64,000 nt of DNA, from positions 1 through 64,000 of the forward strand of contig JADFZW010000002.1 of the NCBI GenBank assembly GCA_015232355.1. The letters are read 5' to 3'. The stretch is from Oligoflexia bacterium. Lineage in GTDB: Bacteria > Bdellovibrionota > Bacteriovoracia > Bacteriovoracales > Bacteriovoracaceae. How positions within the stretch are numbered: position 1 is the stretch's first letter; the number at the start of each line of letters is the position of its first letter. The notes below the pieces were generated by a model, which saw only the letters and a program-made list of their open reading frames with translations, ran no database searches and was not told where the DNA came from. The translations under genes and the position numbers were made by a program. Of the stretch, positions 8,782-18,404 are shown piece by piece.

Positions 8782-9846
8782 ATGAAAATATTAGTAACCG
8801 GTAGTACTGGTTTCATTGGCTCACATATTTGTGAGCAGCTAGCATCTGAGGGACATCAAGTGCTAGCATTAGTACGTAAACAAAAAAAATGGGAAAATCT
8901 CAGCACCTCTTGCTCGTGCTCGGCCAAAAAATTTAAATTTATTACTCCAATTTTTGATTCTATCGATCCTGAAGGATCATGGGCCTGGATTGATCGACTT
9001 CCAGCAGATTTAGATGTTGTTGTTCATACTGCCGGAGTTGTTCATTCACATAGACCTAGTGAGTTTTATAGAACTAATCTTACGGCCACAAGTATTTTAG
9101 TTGAGAAATTAAAAAGAAAATATGCTTTCAATCATAAATTGAAATTTATATTTCTATCCTCCCTCTCAGCAGCACCCACAATAAAGTCAATGCCAGTTGG
9201 CCATTATGGAAGATCTAAATTATTGGCCGAAGAATTTTTAATCAAAAATGCTCCCTCCAATTGGAATGTGGAAATCATTCGCCCACCAATTGTTATTGGA
9301 CCAAGAGATCCGCAACTGCTGCATATTTTTAAAATTGTAAAAAAGGGTTACTACTTTGTTGTTGGCCCAAATGGAGAGATGAATCAGTATAGTTTTATTT
9401 GTGTATATGACTTAGTAAAATATGTTATCAATCAGTTTACACAAAAGTCATCTTCGTCTTCGTCTTCGAAGTCATCAACATCACCCTCTCCTATTAAAAT
9501 TAATATTCATCATCCTGCATATCCATCTACAATTACCTACAAAGAGTTTCATCTTGAGATGGCCAGAGAACAAGGTGTAAGTTCATTAAAAAAAATCACT
9601 ATCCCAAGATTTTTGTTAAAACCAGTTGCATATACCATCTCTGCTCTAACATATATATGTCCACCTCTATCAAAAGTGCCACTAACTGCTGACAAGAGTA
9701 AAGAATTGCTGGAGCATACTTGGCTTGTTCCTTCTGACTCGGACTCTGACAACGATAACTATTCTAACAATAACTTTAAGTGGAACTTAAATAGCTCTGT
9801 AAAAGTTACAATTGAAGATTACAATCAACGTGGCCTACTGAATTAA
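8782..9846 (+). CDS. cerR: NAD-dependent epimerase/reductase, likely ceramide reductase
   Basis: Extended short-chain dehydrogenase of 354 aa: Rossmann motif GSTGFIGSH at residues about 7-15, FLSSLSA with the catalytic Ser, and the YGRSK active-site Tyr/Lys pair. Ceramide reductase (CerR), which reduces the 3-keto group after N-acylation in the Caulobacter pathway, belongs to this family, and the neighbours are the other two enzymes of that pathway; substrate is inferred from context. A serine-rich insert encoded by TCT/TCA/TCG codons (about 9448-9488) and a second Ser/Asp/Asn patch near the C-terminus are repeat-derived. The ATG at 8782 starts the Rossmann strand directly. Confidence 0.72.
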   Translation: MKILVTGSTGFIGSHICEQLASEGHQVLALVRKQKKWENLSTSCSCSAKKFKFITPIFDSIDPEGSWAWIDRLPADLDVVVHTAGVVHSHRPSEFYRTNLTATSILVEKLKRKYAFNHKLKFIFLSSLSAAPTIKSMPVGHYGRSKLLAEEFLIKNAPSNWNVEIIRPPIVIGPRDPQLLHIFKIVKKGYYFVVGPNGEMNQYSFICVYDLVKYVINQFTQKSSSSSSSKSSTSPSPIKINIHHPAYPSTITYKEFHLEMAREQGVSSLKKITIPRFLLKPVAYTISALTYICPPLSKVPLTADKSKELLEHTWLVPSDSDSDNDNYSNNNFKWNLNSSVKVTIEDYNQRGLLN

Positions 9847-9974
9847 GTTAATTCTTTACTTACCATTTAAGAATTGATAATTGTTAGTGCCTCGATTGCA
9901 ATAATATATAATAACTTATTTAACTACTTTATTTAATAATTAACTATCCTTCATAACCTTATATAAGAGGAAAT

Positions 9975-10700
9975 ATGTCTTACGAAAAAACCTATTATGC
10001 CGATGTGGCCAGAGGTCTTAGTAAAGCAAAAAATGCTGAAGAGTTTCTAGATAAGGAACTTAAAATAATCAAAGAGAGAATGCTTACCTTAAATAGTGCA
10101 AGAGAACAGATGATAAAAGGATATGAAATAGTTCTTAAAGCACTCAAACATGCCTACCCAGACTTAGATTTAAACGATGAAAATTTAGATGGAACTCCTG
10201 ATAGAATGGCCAGAGCACTACTTGAAACTTGTTCTGGTTTAGGTGTTCAAAATGATCGTGAGATTTTTTGTAAATCTTTTCCTCTCGGTGAATACAATGA
10301 AATGATTATGTTAAAAGATATTGAGTATACTTCCGTATGTGCACATCACTTCTTCCCATTTACAGGTGTGGCCCACATTGGTTATCTCCCTCGAGAAATT
10401 GAATCCGAAAAAGCTGGTCACCAAGTAGTTGGTCTCAGCAAATTAGCTAGAATAGTTGATGTTTATGCTTCGAGACCTCAATTGCAGGAGCGGTTATGCG
10501 TAGATATCATGGAGTCTATTAAACGAGAGATAAAACCATCTGGAGTAATGGTCGTGATTGAAGGTAAGCATGGATGTCTTGCTTGTCGTGGGGCCAAGAA
10601 AGAGAATGCAACTATGATCACCTCAGCAGTTGATGGACACTTTAAGGGATCACAAAAACTCAGATCAGAATTTCTAAACTTATTACAAATGCGCTCATGA
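9975..10700 (+). CDS. folE: GTP cyclohydrolase I
   Basis: Converts GTP to 7,8-dihydroneopterin triphosphate, the first step for folate and for queuosine. Motifs: TSVCAHHFFPF with the zinc Cys and His, GLSKLARIVDVYASRPQLQERL, and HGCLACRGAKK with the second zinc Cys. The N-terminal helical part (about 60 residues) is normal for the bacterial homodecamer. AGAGGAA lies just before the ATG. queD follows after 47 bp, so the two pterin genes probably share a transcript and feed the same intermediate. Confidence 0.95.
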   Translation: MSYEKTYYADVARGLSKAKNAEEFLDKELKIIKERMLTLNSAREQMIKGYEIVLKALKHAYPDLDLNDENLDGTPDRMARALLETCSGLGVQNDREIFCKSFPLGEYNEMIMLKDIEYTSVCAHHFFPFTGVAHIGYLPREIESEKAGHQVVGLSKLARIVDVYASRPQLQERLCVDIMESIKREIKPSGVMVVIEGKHGCLACRGAKKENATMITSAVDGHFKGSQKLRSEFLNLLQMRS

Positions 10701-10747
10701 AATTTTAATAATAATTTAATAAATTATAAAAGAGAGTAAATATAAAA

Positions 10748-11236
10748 ATGAAGGTTTGTGCTCGTAAAATAGAATTTTGTTATGCTCACAGATTGATGGA
10801 CCATGAAGATAAATGCGCTAATCTTCACGGACACAATGGCACAATTTGGATCCAGGCCACAACAATTTTTGATTCATCAAAACCAGATTTAGATGGCATT
10901 GGCAGAGTAGTTGACTTTGCTGTTTTAAAAAAACGTGTCGGTGATTGGATTGAAGACAACTGGGATCACAAGATCATTCTAAATAATAAAGATAGTGATA
11001 CGATTGAAATTTTAAATAAGATCTCTCCTTGTGTTTTTTTACTTCCAAACAACCCTACCGCTGAGAACTTGGCCAACTATCTTTTATGGGAAGTTTGTCC
11101 AAAGGTACTAAAAGGGTTTGGAATTTTTGTAAACAAAGTTACCTTCTATGAAACAAACAATTGCTTTGCAGAGGAATTTATCGCCGAGCAAGAATCAGAA
11201 ACAATCTCTAAATTAAAGCAAAAATATCTCTCTTAA
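10748..11236 (+). CDS. queD: 6-carboxy-5,6,7,8-tetrahydropterin synthase
   Basis: PTPS/QueD family enzyme making 6-carboxytetrahydropterin from dihydroneopterin triphosphate for queuosine biosynthesis. The zinc ligands are the His in CYAHRL and the HGH in CANLHGHNG; the Cys four residues before HGH is the catalytic Cys of QueD-type members. VVDFAVLK and the Glu in YETNN complete the active site. At 162 aa it is slightly longer than the E. coli enzyme. Its place directly after folE, the supplier of its substrate, supports the call. No other que genes are present. Confidence 0.9.
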   Translation: MKVCARKIEFCYAHRLMDHEDKCANLHGHNGTIWIQATTIFDSSKPDLDGIGRVVDFAVLKKRVGDWIEDNWDHKIILNNKDSDTIEILNKISPCVFLLPNNPTAENLANYLLWEVCPKVLKGFGIFVNKVTFYETNNCFAEEFIAEQESETISKLKQKYLS

Positions 11237-11321
11237 TTGTATCTTACTTTAACATCACAGTGTTATAATTATTATTAAATTACATTAAATTATATAATCA
11301 TTGCTCTTAACAACTAACAAC

Positions 11322-11455
11322 TTCTATAGTCTTTAAGAAAATGATTCAGGGGCAGGAAAACGAGGCGAGGCGACCGGAGTGTATATAAAAATACATGAGG
11401 ATCGCCGAGATGAAGTTTGACGAACCCCTGGATCATTTTCTTAAAGACTATAGAA
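11322..11455. repeat. 134-bp palindromic element with 31-bp inverted repeats
   Basis: The arms 11322-11352 and 11425-11455 are inverted repeats matching at 30 of 31 positions. The 72-bp interior is clearly richer in G+C than the surroundings and itself folds (a GGCGA/TCGCC pairing enclosing a GTAT/ATAC pairing). It ends two bases before the GAGG ribosome binding site of the large lipoprotein gene. Size, terminal inverted repeats and base composition suggest a non-autonomous mobile repeat (MITE-like) or a very large regulatory hairpin. No transposase or second copy is in the window. Confidence 0.8.
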
Positions 11456-11468
11456 CGAGGAAAAACTT

Positions 11469-14400
11469 ATGAAGTATTTCCTATTACTATTTGTACTGCT
11501 CTCTATCACTTCTTGCTTAGAAAATACCGGCGCGCTACGATCTAAAGTCATCTCTGCAAATACGGATGATACAATTAATGCCACAGCTACCGCTCTAGCA
11601 ATGATCTCAGCATCACCGACTGCAAACACAGATTCAAAACCCTACAGTTATTTCCAAAATGGTTCTCAAATAGCAACTGGTTCTTTAGTCTTAAATTATA
11701 CTTTTAATGACAGCTTCTATTTAAGAGGAAATGATATTCACAAATTTTTAGAGGAGGGAAGTAATAGAATAACCCGTTGTATGGTTGTTACATTTGCCAG
11801 TATAAAAAAGACATTAATCTTAAGTTTGAATCCAAAATTTTTTCTTCCTCCTGGATCACAAACAAAAGAATATTACTTTCACATTTACTCTACTGAATCT
11901 AATATCAACACTTCCTCTTGCCAAAAACCAGCACTGCTACACACTCTCGCTAATCCAACTCCTGAAGCCGGTCTCTCACTGCCTTCATCTCAAAATCAGG
12001 TGTTACCAAGCGATACCAGTTTTGTTTATGAAATTAATCAAGTATGTCCTAATGGAGTAAGCAGTTGTCCAGGAAGAATGTATTCTACACCTGTAAAAAT
12101 ATATACGGCCGATGGAAAATTAGATACCTTCAGCGCTCTCAATCTCAATTATCTCAATATAGTCATAAGTGTTGATAGCACTAATGAACAGCGATCTGGA
12201 GTATTTTGCGATAGAAGTGAAGCTTGTATCAGTTATGGTTTTCAATGTTGTTTAGACGGTCAATGTGTGAATGATAAAACTTTAAAACCCGGAGTAGACA
12301 TAACCTCTGCTGCCTATCTGCAAGCAAAAAAAGATATTGAATCCAATCCAATGAAAATCAGAGATTATCCAGAAATATTTTACGTCTGTTCTAAAAACAT
12401 CTCTGCAACTCCTGTTGGAGATATTTACACTCCTACAGCATTTCACGAGGAAGCTTCTAATTTAAAAGAACTATATGATTGCACTGTTCCTGAATATGAT
12501 GAAGTTGGTATTTGTACCGTTTCCTATGAACATGCTTCCACTCCACGCCCAGGTCCATTCTATACCGATGCTGATGATAGAACTTTTTTTTCAACATATA
12601 TGGGTAGCGATGCGGGAACAGAAAATTCAAAGTTACCACTTCACAGTATCTATGAGGTAGTTTATGGGGGTATTACTCTATACAATCTTGAAACCCAAAA
12701 TACTCCAATCGCAACTGAATTGATAATCGATTCTAATAGCTACAATGATACTCTTACTGATAAACAAAAAATTTTTCTCTATCGTTCTCTATCGACTATT
12801 AATAGTAGTTCAAATGATACTTTGAAAATTAGATTTAAAGTCGATGGAAGTTGTATCTCTTTAAATGATACCCTTGCAAAATGTACTAAAACTTATTATC
12901 AATCTCAAGATGTCGGAAAAACAAGTGATCATCTGGCAACTGAAAGTAAATATAACATTCCCTACTATGCCGATTTAACCAAACAAATCTCTGTAAGCGT
13001 AGATGGTTATCAAACCAGAGCTGATGTTGATTGGACCCTAACTACATCAACTAGTAGCTATATAGAATTTATTCCTTATGATCCAGAAAACAAGAGAGGA
13101 GTAAATGTTTTTGATAATCAAAGAGTGGATATAAGTTTTTTTGTCGATACTGCTAGCTACAACGTTAACAGCTCAAAAAAAGCAGCTCAAAAAAAGATCA
13201 GTGATTATTGCAATTGCGGTAATCAAAATTGTCTCTTGAAAAAAGAATATGGTATCGAAAATGGTCAAAGTGTTGTTAAGGGATATATTTGCGAATATCC
13301 AACTCCAGACACAGGAGAAGTTCCAGTACAAATAAATCTAAATGTTAATGCTAAGGCAGCACCAATTCGCTTCTACTCATCACTTGGCCAAGCTTTTGAC
13401 ATTATAAATCCCGGTACACCTCTTCCATCACAAGAGGGAAATTTATTTGAGTATTTATCAGTTGAAGGACAAGTATCATATACAAGACCCAACAATGCTT
13501 TTACTGATAGTGAAACCTACGGAGAAAAATATATTGGCTTCAATGAAATCTATGGATCGATCATAAATGGAAACTTGCTAGGTACCAATGCTCCCAAAAT
13601 GGTAAAAGTTAAAGAGGGACGGCTATATGATATTTTTACAAATACTGGATCCTACTCTCCATGTAATAACTGTGGTAACGATTACTATTCAACCATGAAC
13701 AAAATGTTTCCAGATAATTTTAAATTTATGGGTGGTGGATATATGCCAGATCCCAGACGTACAAATCGCGAAGGATACAATTCTGGAATTGAGGGAAATT
13801 ATCGTTCTGATGAATTACTATTTGGAAGAGCATGCTTTGTACCTGCAACTATGATTCCTTGGTCTCATCAAAAGAGATCTAGTATGATTGAACAAAGAAA
13901 ATATCGTCTGGCGGTTCAACATACTTTATTTGCCAATGGTTATCAAAGAGATTGGTATGGCTTCGATTACGGAGCATTGATTGGCTCTTTTGATGGAGTC
14001 ACTTGGTTTGCCATTGGTAATGCTAGAAGAGTTAAAGCAACAACTAATAAACTCTTTTTAGCAATCAATGGATATTTTTCTGATTTGGCGACAACTAATA
14101 ATACCTCTGTAACAATAAAAGAGACTACTGGAATAATGGGTTCTGGAACAAACATCACTACTGATTTTCAAAATGATGGGGCCGAATGCCAGAAGTATCA
14201 TCTCTGTGATAAAGATAAAGATTGTATCACTCAATTGGGTTGGGAATATTCTTGTCAATCTATTGCTGATATTCAAACTAATTGGCCATACTTTGATATC
14301 AATGCCAACGAAATTCCAAATTCCGAAAGAAATTATCGTCTAATTAATTTGTTAATAGGTGGATCTTCTGGCGTAAACAAACGATGTGTTTACAGAGGGA

Positions 14401-16670
14401 GAGGAGCACCGTGCGCACAAAATTACTTTACAATTAATTCTAATCAATCATATGCAGGAAATAGTGTCCCCGGACTCCATGCTTGTCTTCCTAATTACTA
14501 TTGCCAAAAATTTGTCAATGATGATGGAACTTTTGCCAGCTTCTTTAACACTCGAATTGCTCGTTATGGTCGTTCTGTTCAAATTCAAAATAAAGATGAA
14601 TTAATATCTGCCGCTGATCCAACGGAAGAATTTGGACTCGGATCAAGAGTAATAGGAAGACCATACAAATATAACAGTGATCAACAAGTTGATAGTCAAT
14701 ATATCTCTCAATTATCATACAACAAAGTAACTGGACTTTGTATTCCTGGAAAAGATGTGACTGATGGAACATACACTTACGAAAGACAAAACAGAACACG
14801 TCCAACTAATACCTCTTTTATGGGTGATAAAGTTTTAGGAATAGGTATGAGCTATTCATTTCCTAATTTTGGAGCAAGGCAAGCTCTCAGCTCATGTAGC
14901 ATTCTAGATATGGATGGAAATTATATTCATAATCAAATTACCTATAAAGATCTTCCATTAAATGGTAACGGTGTTGCTAGCGCTGCTATCCCTCGCTTAA
15001 GTGGTAACCAAGCTTTTTCAACCAATCTTTTAGAAATCTTTCAACAAACAAATCAAACAGATAAAATGCTTATTGAAAATAATGTTCCTTTGACAAGAAT
15101 TGCTTACCAAGAGAATAGATGTCTGCGCGCACCTGGTTCTCCTTGCTTTAGTGACTTTGATTGCGGACCAAATGCATTTATTTCAAAACAAATCTCTTCA
15201 ATAAATCCAATAAGCACTTCTTACAACATCTTCGAATACTTATATTGGACGGAAGCATTGGTTTGTGGACAACTTCGCTCTAAAACAGATAGCAAATATA
15301 ATTTAAAAGAAAATACTTGTTGTAGGCAGAGTGGAAATGTAATCACTATCTCTGGTGATCCAAATACTGTAAACACATCTAATATTGCCAGCATTGATTT
15401 TGGAACCAATAGTAATAAAAGATATTCCAGAATCGCCCCTCTCTATTATTACTCTGCTAACACACATCCATTTTATAAAGAGATTGTACCAACATTAGCA
15501 GTGCCTACTGCTGCTGATAATTGCGGAATTGATCCAACTGCCTGGACTACTCCTACGACCACTACTTGTTTAAAGCTTAGTAAATCCATGCCTCAATTTG
15601 TACCCATTCATGAAATTGCCTCTAAAACATGTTGCTCTAAACATTGGGTACGAAACTTTAATTCAGATATCTCTACAGGACACAAATGGGATAAAAGCAT
15701 TCATCAAACAATAGATAAAGCAAATTTAAAATGCGTGAATTTTGATATCACTTCTGCAACTCCTGATGATGGTCAACCATTTGCTTGTCCAACTCCGGTC
15801 GGATGTAATATTCACAATTTTACAGATACAGAGGTTATTGAGTTCTCAAATTTTCTAGGAAGTCTTGAACTCCTAGGAATCCCTCAAGTGGCCATCAAAT
15901 CCACTCATCACTCAATATCACTTGAAAAGAGTGTTGGTTGTTTTGTAGTTACCAAAAATGCAGATGGTACACTTAGGACCGCAGATAATTGGAGGGCACG
16001 CCCTCGGGCCATGCCAACTGTTACCTATCTGCCAGATATTCCAATTCCTGGAACAATTAAAATTGCCTATACTGGTTTTCGTGATCTGAGTGGCAGTCCA
16101 CGTCCTACTGCTATCCCAGAATTTATTACTGAAGATAACACCATTTATTTTTCGGCCGGTGATAAAAATAATTTCGAAGACTCTCTTAAAAATATTTTTT
16201 CGGCCACAAGTTTTTCTTGCTGTCTTCCGGTTGGATCATACAGTACAGATATTGTTAACAATAAGACTGGCGCTCAACTATGTTGTACAGGAAACTTTGT
16301 ACAAGAAGAGGGTAATAGTGCCTTGGCCCGTTGTTGTTTACCTTCTTATACAAACGTTTCATTATATCTTAGTCGTTACATCTCATCAGAAGCTGGAGAA
16401 CTCTCACCATCTCTCTTTGATCCCTACACTGGAATTTTACCTCCAAGTACAGTACTACAAATTGTTAAAGATAAAAATATCTGTTGTAGCGGAAGTGCGG
16501 ACAGTGGTAAGGCAATTTCCAAACTACCACTTCCAGGATTAGGTGAAGCCAATACAAATGCAAATGAGCCGCGAAGATTTGTATATTTGGATACAGATTC
16601 AACAGTAAATTACTATGATGAAGTATTTCAACGATGGAATTTACATATCTACTGTGTGCCTAAGCAATAA
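11469..16670 (+). CDS. Giant Cys-rich exported lipoprotein, 1733 aa
   Basis: I do not recognise this protein. The N-terminus is a lipoprotein signal peptide with lipobox ITSC (lipidated Cys16), so it is probably anchored in the outer membrane. The rest is predicted extracytoplasmic, Ser/Thr/Asn-rich and Cys-rich, with spaced pairs such as CDRSEACI, CDKDKDC and CFSDFDCG that resemble small disulfide knots. At least seven vicinal Cys-Cys pairs occur (residue about 258, then about 1282, 1386, 1582, 1602, 1620 and 1671). No transmembrane barrel, protease motif or known adhesin repeat was seen. GAGG lies eight bases before the ATG, immediately after the palindromic element. It is probably monocistronic; a surface or adhesion role is a guess. 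Confidence 0.8.
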   Translation: MKYFLLLFVLLSITSCLENTGALRSKVISANTDDTINATATALAMISASPTANTDSKPYSYFQNGSQIATGSLVLNYTFNDSFYLRGNDIHKFLEEGSNRITRCMVVTFASIKKTLILSLNPKFFLPPGSQTKEYYFHIYSTESNINTSSCQKPALLHTLANPTPEAGLSLPSSQNQVLPSDTSFVYEINQVCPNGVSSCPGRMYSTPVKIYTADGKLDTFSALNLNYLNIVISVDSTNEQRSGVFCDRSEACISYGFQCCLDGQCVNDKTLKPGVDITSAAYLQAKKDIESNPMKIRDYPEIFYVCSKNISATPVGDIYTPTAFHEEASNLKELYDCTVPEYDEVGICTVSYEHASTPRPGPFYTDADDRTFFSTYMGSDAGTENSKLPLHSIYEVVYGGITLYNLETQNTPIATELIIDSNSYNDTLTDKQKIFLYRSLSTINSSSNDTLKIRFKVDGSCISLNDTLAKCTKTYYQSQDVGKTSDHLATESKYNIPYYADLTKQISVSVDGYQTRADVDWTLTTSTSSYIEFIPYDPENKRGVNVFDNQRVDISFFVDTASYNVNSSKKAAQKKISDYCNCGNQNCLLKKEYGIENGQSVVKGYICEYPTPDTGEVPVQINLNVNAKAAPIRFYSSLGQAFDIINPGTPLPSQEGNLFEYLSVEGQVSYTRPNNAFTDSETYGEKYIGFNEIYGSIINGNLLGTNAPKMVKVKEGRLYDIFTNTGSYSPCNNCGNDYYSTMNKMFPDNFKFMGGGYMPDPRRTNREGYNSGIEGNYRSDELLFGRACFVPATMIPWSHQKRSSMIEQRKYRLAVQHTLFANGYQRDWYGFDYGALIGSFDGVTWFAIGNARRVKATTNKLFLAINGYFSDLATTNNTSVTIKETTGIMGSGTNITTDFQNDGAECQKYHLCDKDKDCITQLGWEYSCQSIADIQTNWPYFDINANEIPNSERNYRLINLLIGGSSGVNKRCVYRGRGAPCAQNYFTINSNQSYAGNSVPGLHACLPNYYCQKFVNDDGTFASFFNTRIARYGRSVQIQNKDELISAADPTEEFGLGSRVIGRPYKYNSDQQVDSQYISQLSYNKVTGLCIPGKDVTDGTYTYERQNRTRPTNTSFMGDKVLGIGMSYSFPNFGARQALSSCSILDMDGNYIHNQITYKDLPLNGNGVASAAIPRLSGNQAFSTNLLEIFQQTNQTDKMLIENNVPLTRIAYQENRCLRAPGSPCFSDFDCGPNAFISKQISSINPISTSYNIFEYLYWTEALVCGQLRSKTDSKYNLKENTCCRQSGNVITISGDPNTVNTSNIASIDFGTNSNKRYSRIAPLYYYSANTHPFYKEIVPTLAVPTAADNCGIDPTAWTTPTTTTCLKLSKSMPQFVPIHEIASKTCCSKHWVRNFNSDISTGHKWDKSIHQTIDKANLKCVNFDITSATPDDGQPFACPTPVGCNIHNFTDTEVIEFSNFLGSLELLGIPQVAIKSTHHSISLEKSVGCFVVTKNADGTLRTADNWRARPRAMPTVTYLPDIPIPGTIKIAYTGFRDLSGSPRPTAIPEFITEDNTIYFSAGDKNNFEDSLKNIFSATSFSCCLPVGSYSTDIVNNKTGAQLCCTGNFVQEEGNSALARCCLPSYTNVSLYLSRYISSEAGELSPSLFDPYTGILPPSTVLQIVKDKNICCSGSADSGKAISKLPLPGLGEANTNANEPRRFVYLDTDSTVNYYDEVFQRWNLHIYCVPKQ

Positions 16671-16713
16671 TTATATATCCTCTTAGAATCCAGATTCAGA
16701 ATCGGAATCAGAA

Positions 16714-17442
16714 TCAGAATCGTTGAATGGCGGTTACAAAAATAGCCTGATCACTGAAATTAGTTACTGCTTTCGTTCCGTCAGCATAAACTTCTTTTCT
16801 TCTAATAGTATCAGAATAACTAAGAGCATATGTTCTCGTCTCAATTGTTCGTGAAAGGGAGATTACATAGTAAGTAAAATCCGACCAAGCATTCTTCTTC
16901 TCATCACCAAAAGTTAAATAACCAACTTCTGCTGCCAAATTAATATTGATATTTAGAGATTTTGGAAGATCAACATTTCCTTTTAATTGATAAGCTGTCG
17001 ATGATGTTTTAAATCCATTATAATTATCAGTATAAAGAACAGCTGCATTTATTCTCTTATGACCTCCAGTAAGACCATATTCAAACGTATTTGTTCTATT
17101 TAGATAGTAGTAAGTGTAATATGTAAATGTTGGAGCGATAAAAAAATCATTGGCAAAATTATAAGTCAAAGTCCCGTAATAATCTTGCTCTATTCTTCCG
17201 GCCGCTGCAGTCACATTGGTGGCCATTGTTCCAAGTAGTATAGACAAATTAGGAATCAACTCATGATTAAAATCACTATTACCTATAATTGCAGGACCAT
17301 GATCAGTGGCCGTGGTTCCTCTAAACATTGAATCGTTGGAAACAGTAATACTAAAATCCAAAGATGCTGCTTGAAGATTAGAAGCAAAAATTATCACCAT
17401 CATACTTAAACATGAAGCCAGTAATGAAATTAAAAATGCCAT
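16714..17442 (-). CDS. Outer membrane protein, TIGR02001-like
   Basis: Exported protein of 242 aa with a signal peptide (about residues 1-25, ending LQA) and alternating beta strands ending in a C-terminal aromatic (QRF), typical of an outer-membrane barrel. The opening after the signal (ITVSNDSMFRGTT followed by GPAIIGNSDF) matches the pattern of the TIGR02001 family (strand, Asn-Asp, FRG, polar turn). Function of that family is unknown. GAGGAGA is six bases before the ATG. It is the last gene of a minus-strand run after the FHA protein and uppP. Confidence 0.65.
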   Translation of the reverse strand: MAFLISLLASCLSMMVIIFASNLQAASLDFSITVSNDSMFRGTTATDHGPAIIGNSDFNHELIPNLSILLGTMATNVTAAAGRIEQDYYGTLTYNFANDFFIAPTFTYYTYYYLNRTNTFEYGLTGGHKRINAAVLYTDNYNGFKTSSTAYQLKGNVDLPKSLNININLAAEVGYLTFGDEKKNAWSDFTYYVISLSRTIETRTYALSYSDTIRRKEVYADGTKAVTNFSDQAIFVTAIQRF

Positions 17443-17487
17443 GAATTCTCCTCATTTTTTTTAAAATTTGTAACTAAACTAAAATAC

Positions 17488-18378
17488 CTATAAAAAATAA
17501 AATATTGCTATTGCAACTAATAATCTATAAATTGCAAAATATAAAAATTCAATCCTCTTAATCAACTTCATAAAAAAGTGAATAGTTGCAATACCAACAA
17601 CAAAAGAAGTAATAAGACCAGTAGCAAGTGGTATAATTAAGTCAATAAGTTTTTCCGTATTAGATTCGATCATTAATACAGTTAGTGTCTCTGCAATTTT
17701 ACTAATCGCTGCCAATAAAATTATTGGAATTGAAAGAAAAAAAGTATATTCAGCTGCTTCTACTCTTGATAATCCTAAAAATCTAGAGATGGTGATTGTA
17801 ATACCAGATCTACTCACACCAGGAAAAATTGCCAATGCTTGAGCTATGCCGATTAAGCACGATTCTTTGAATTTAAAACTAATGTTCATAACAAGATTAT
17901 CAGATGAAGACGAAGACGAAGATGAAGATGATTGAGTGACTTTATCTTCGCGCCTTCTGGCCCAATAATCTGCAAGATATAACAAAATTCCAAATACAAT
18001 TAAATTAATCGCCATAAAGTGAGGATTACGACCATAATTAAATGATAATTGTTTTAAAATTAAAATAACTACAACTGTGAAAAAAGTAGAAGATAAAAAA
18101 TTTCTGAACAGATATACGTCTGGTGATGTAATTTCAGCATTTTTTTTAAAGATAGGAAAAACCTCCAGGCCAACTTTAGCAACATTAAAAATCTTTTTCC
18201 AAAAATAAATCACCAGTGCTAATGTTGTCCCTAAGTGCATCATCAAATCAAAAAAAACACCTGGATCATCAAACTTAAAACACTTCGGCAGTAATGCTAA
18301 ATGAGCACTGCTACTGATTGGTAAAAACTCTGCAAGACCTTGTATTATTCCATAAACTATTGCTGTTAATAGATCCAT
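17488..18378 (-). CDS. uppP: Undecaprenyl-diphosphate phosphatase
   Basis: Polytopic inner-membrane enzyme (BacA family) that recycles the cell-wall lipid carrier by dephosphorylating undecaprenyl diphosphate. Catalytic motifs are present: GLAEFLPISSSAHL near the N-terminus and PGVSRSG in the second half, each next to hydrophobic helices. Length is 296 aa. A run of ten Ser residues at about 149-158, encoded by a TCTTCG/TCATCT-type repeat (bases about 17903-17933), is inserted in a loop between membrane helices and is not part of the family. It starts 26 bp after the FHA gene on the same strand. Confidence 0.95.
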   Translation of the reverse strand: MDLLTAIVYGIIQGLAEFLPISSSAHLALLPKCFKFDDPGVFFDLMMHLGTTLALVIYFWKKIFNVAKVGLEVFPIFKKNAEITSPDVYLFRNFLSSTFFTVVVILILKQLSFNYGRNPHFMAINLIVFGILLYLADYWARRREDKVTQSSSSSSSSSSDNLVMNISFKFKESCLIGIAQALAIFPGVSRSGITITISRFLGLSRVEAAEYTFFLSIPIILLAAISKIAETLTVLMIESNTEKLIDLIIPLATGLITSFVVGIATIHFFMKLIKRIEFLYFAIYRLLVAIAIFYFL

Positions 18379-18404
18379 TTATCTATCCTAAATTTTTTAA
18401 TTTT

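Noticed and set aside
14058-14805. Several 60-90 codon frames inside the giant lipoprotein gene
   Set aside because: The long plus-strand frame with a signal peptide explains the region; these have no start signals.
16090-16542. 150-codon plus-strand frame overlapping the end of the giant lipoprotein
   Set aside because: It is hydrophobic-looking shadow sequence in another frame of a clearly coding region, with no ribosome binding site.
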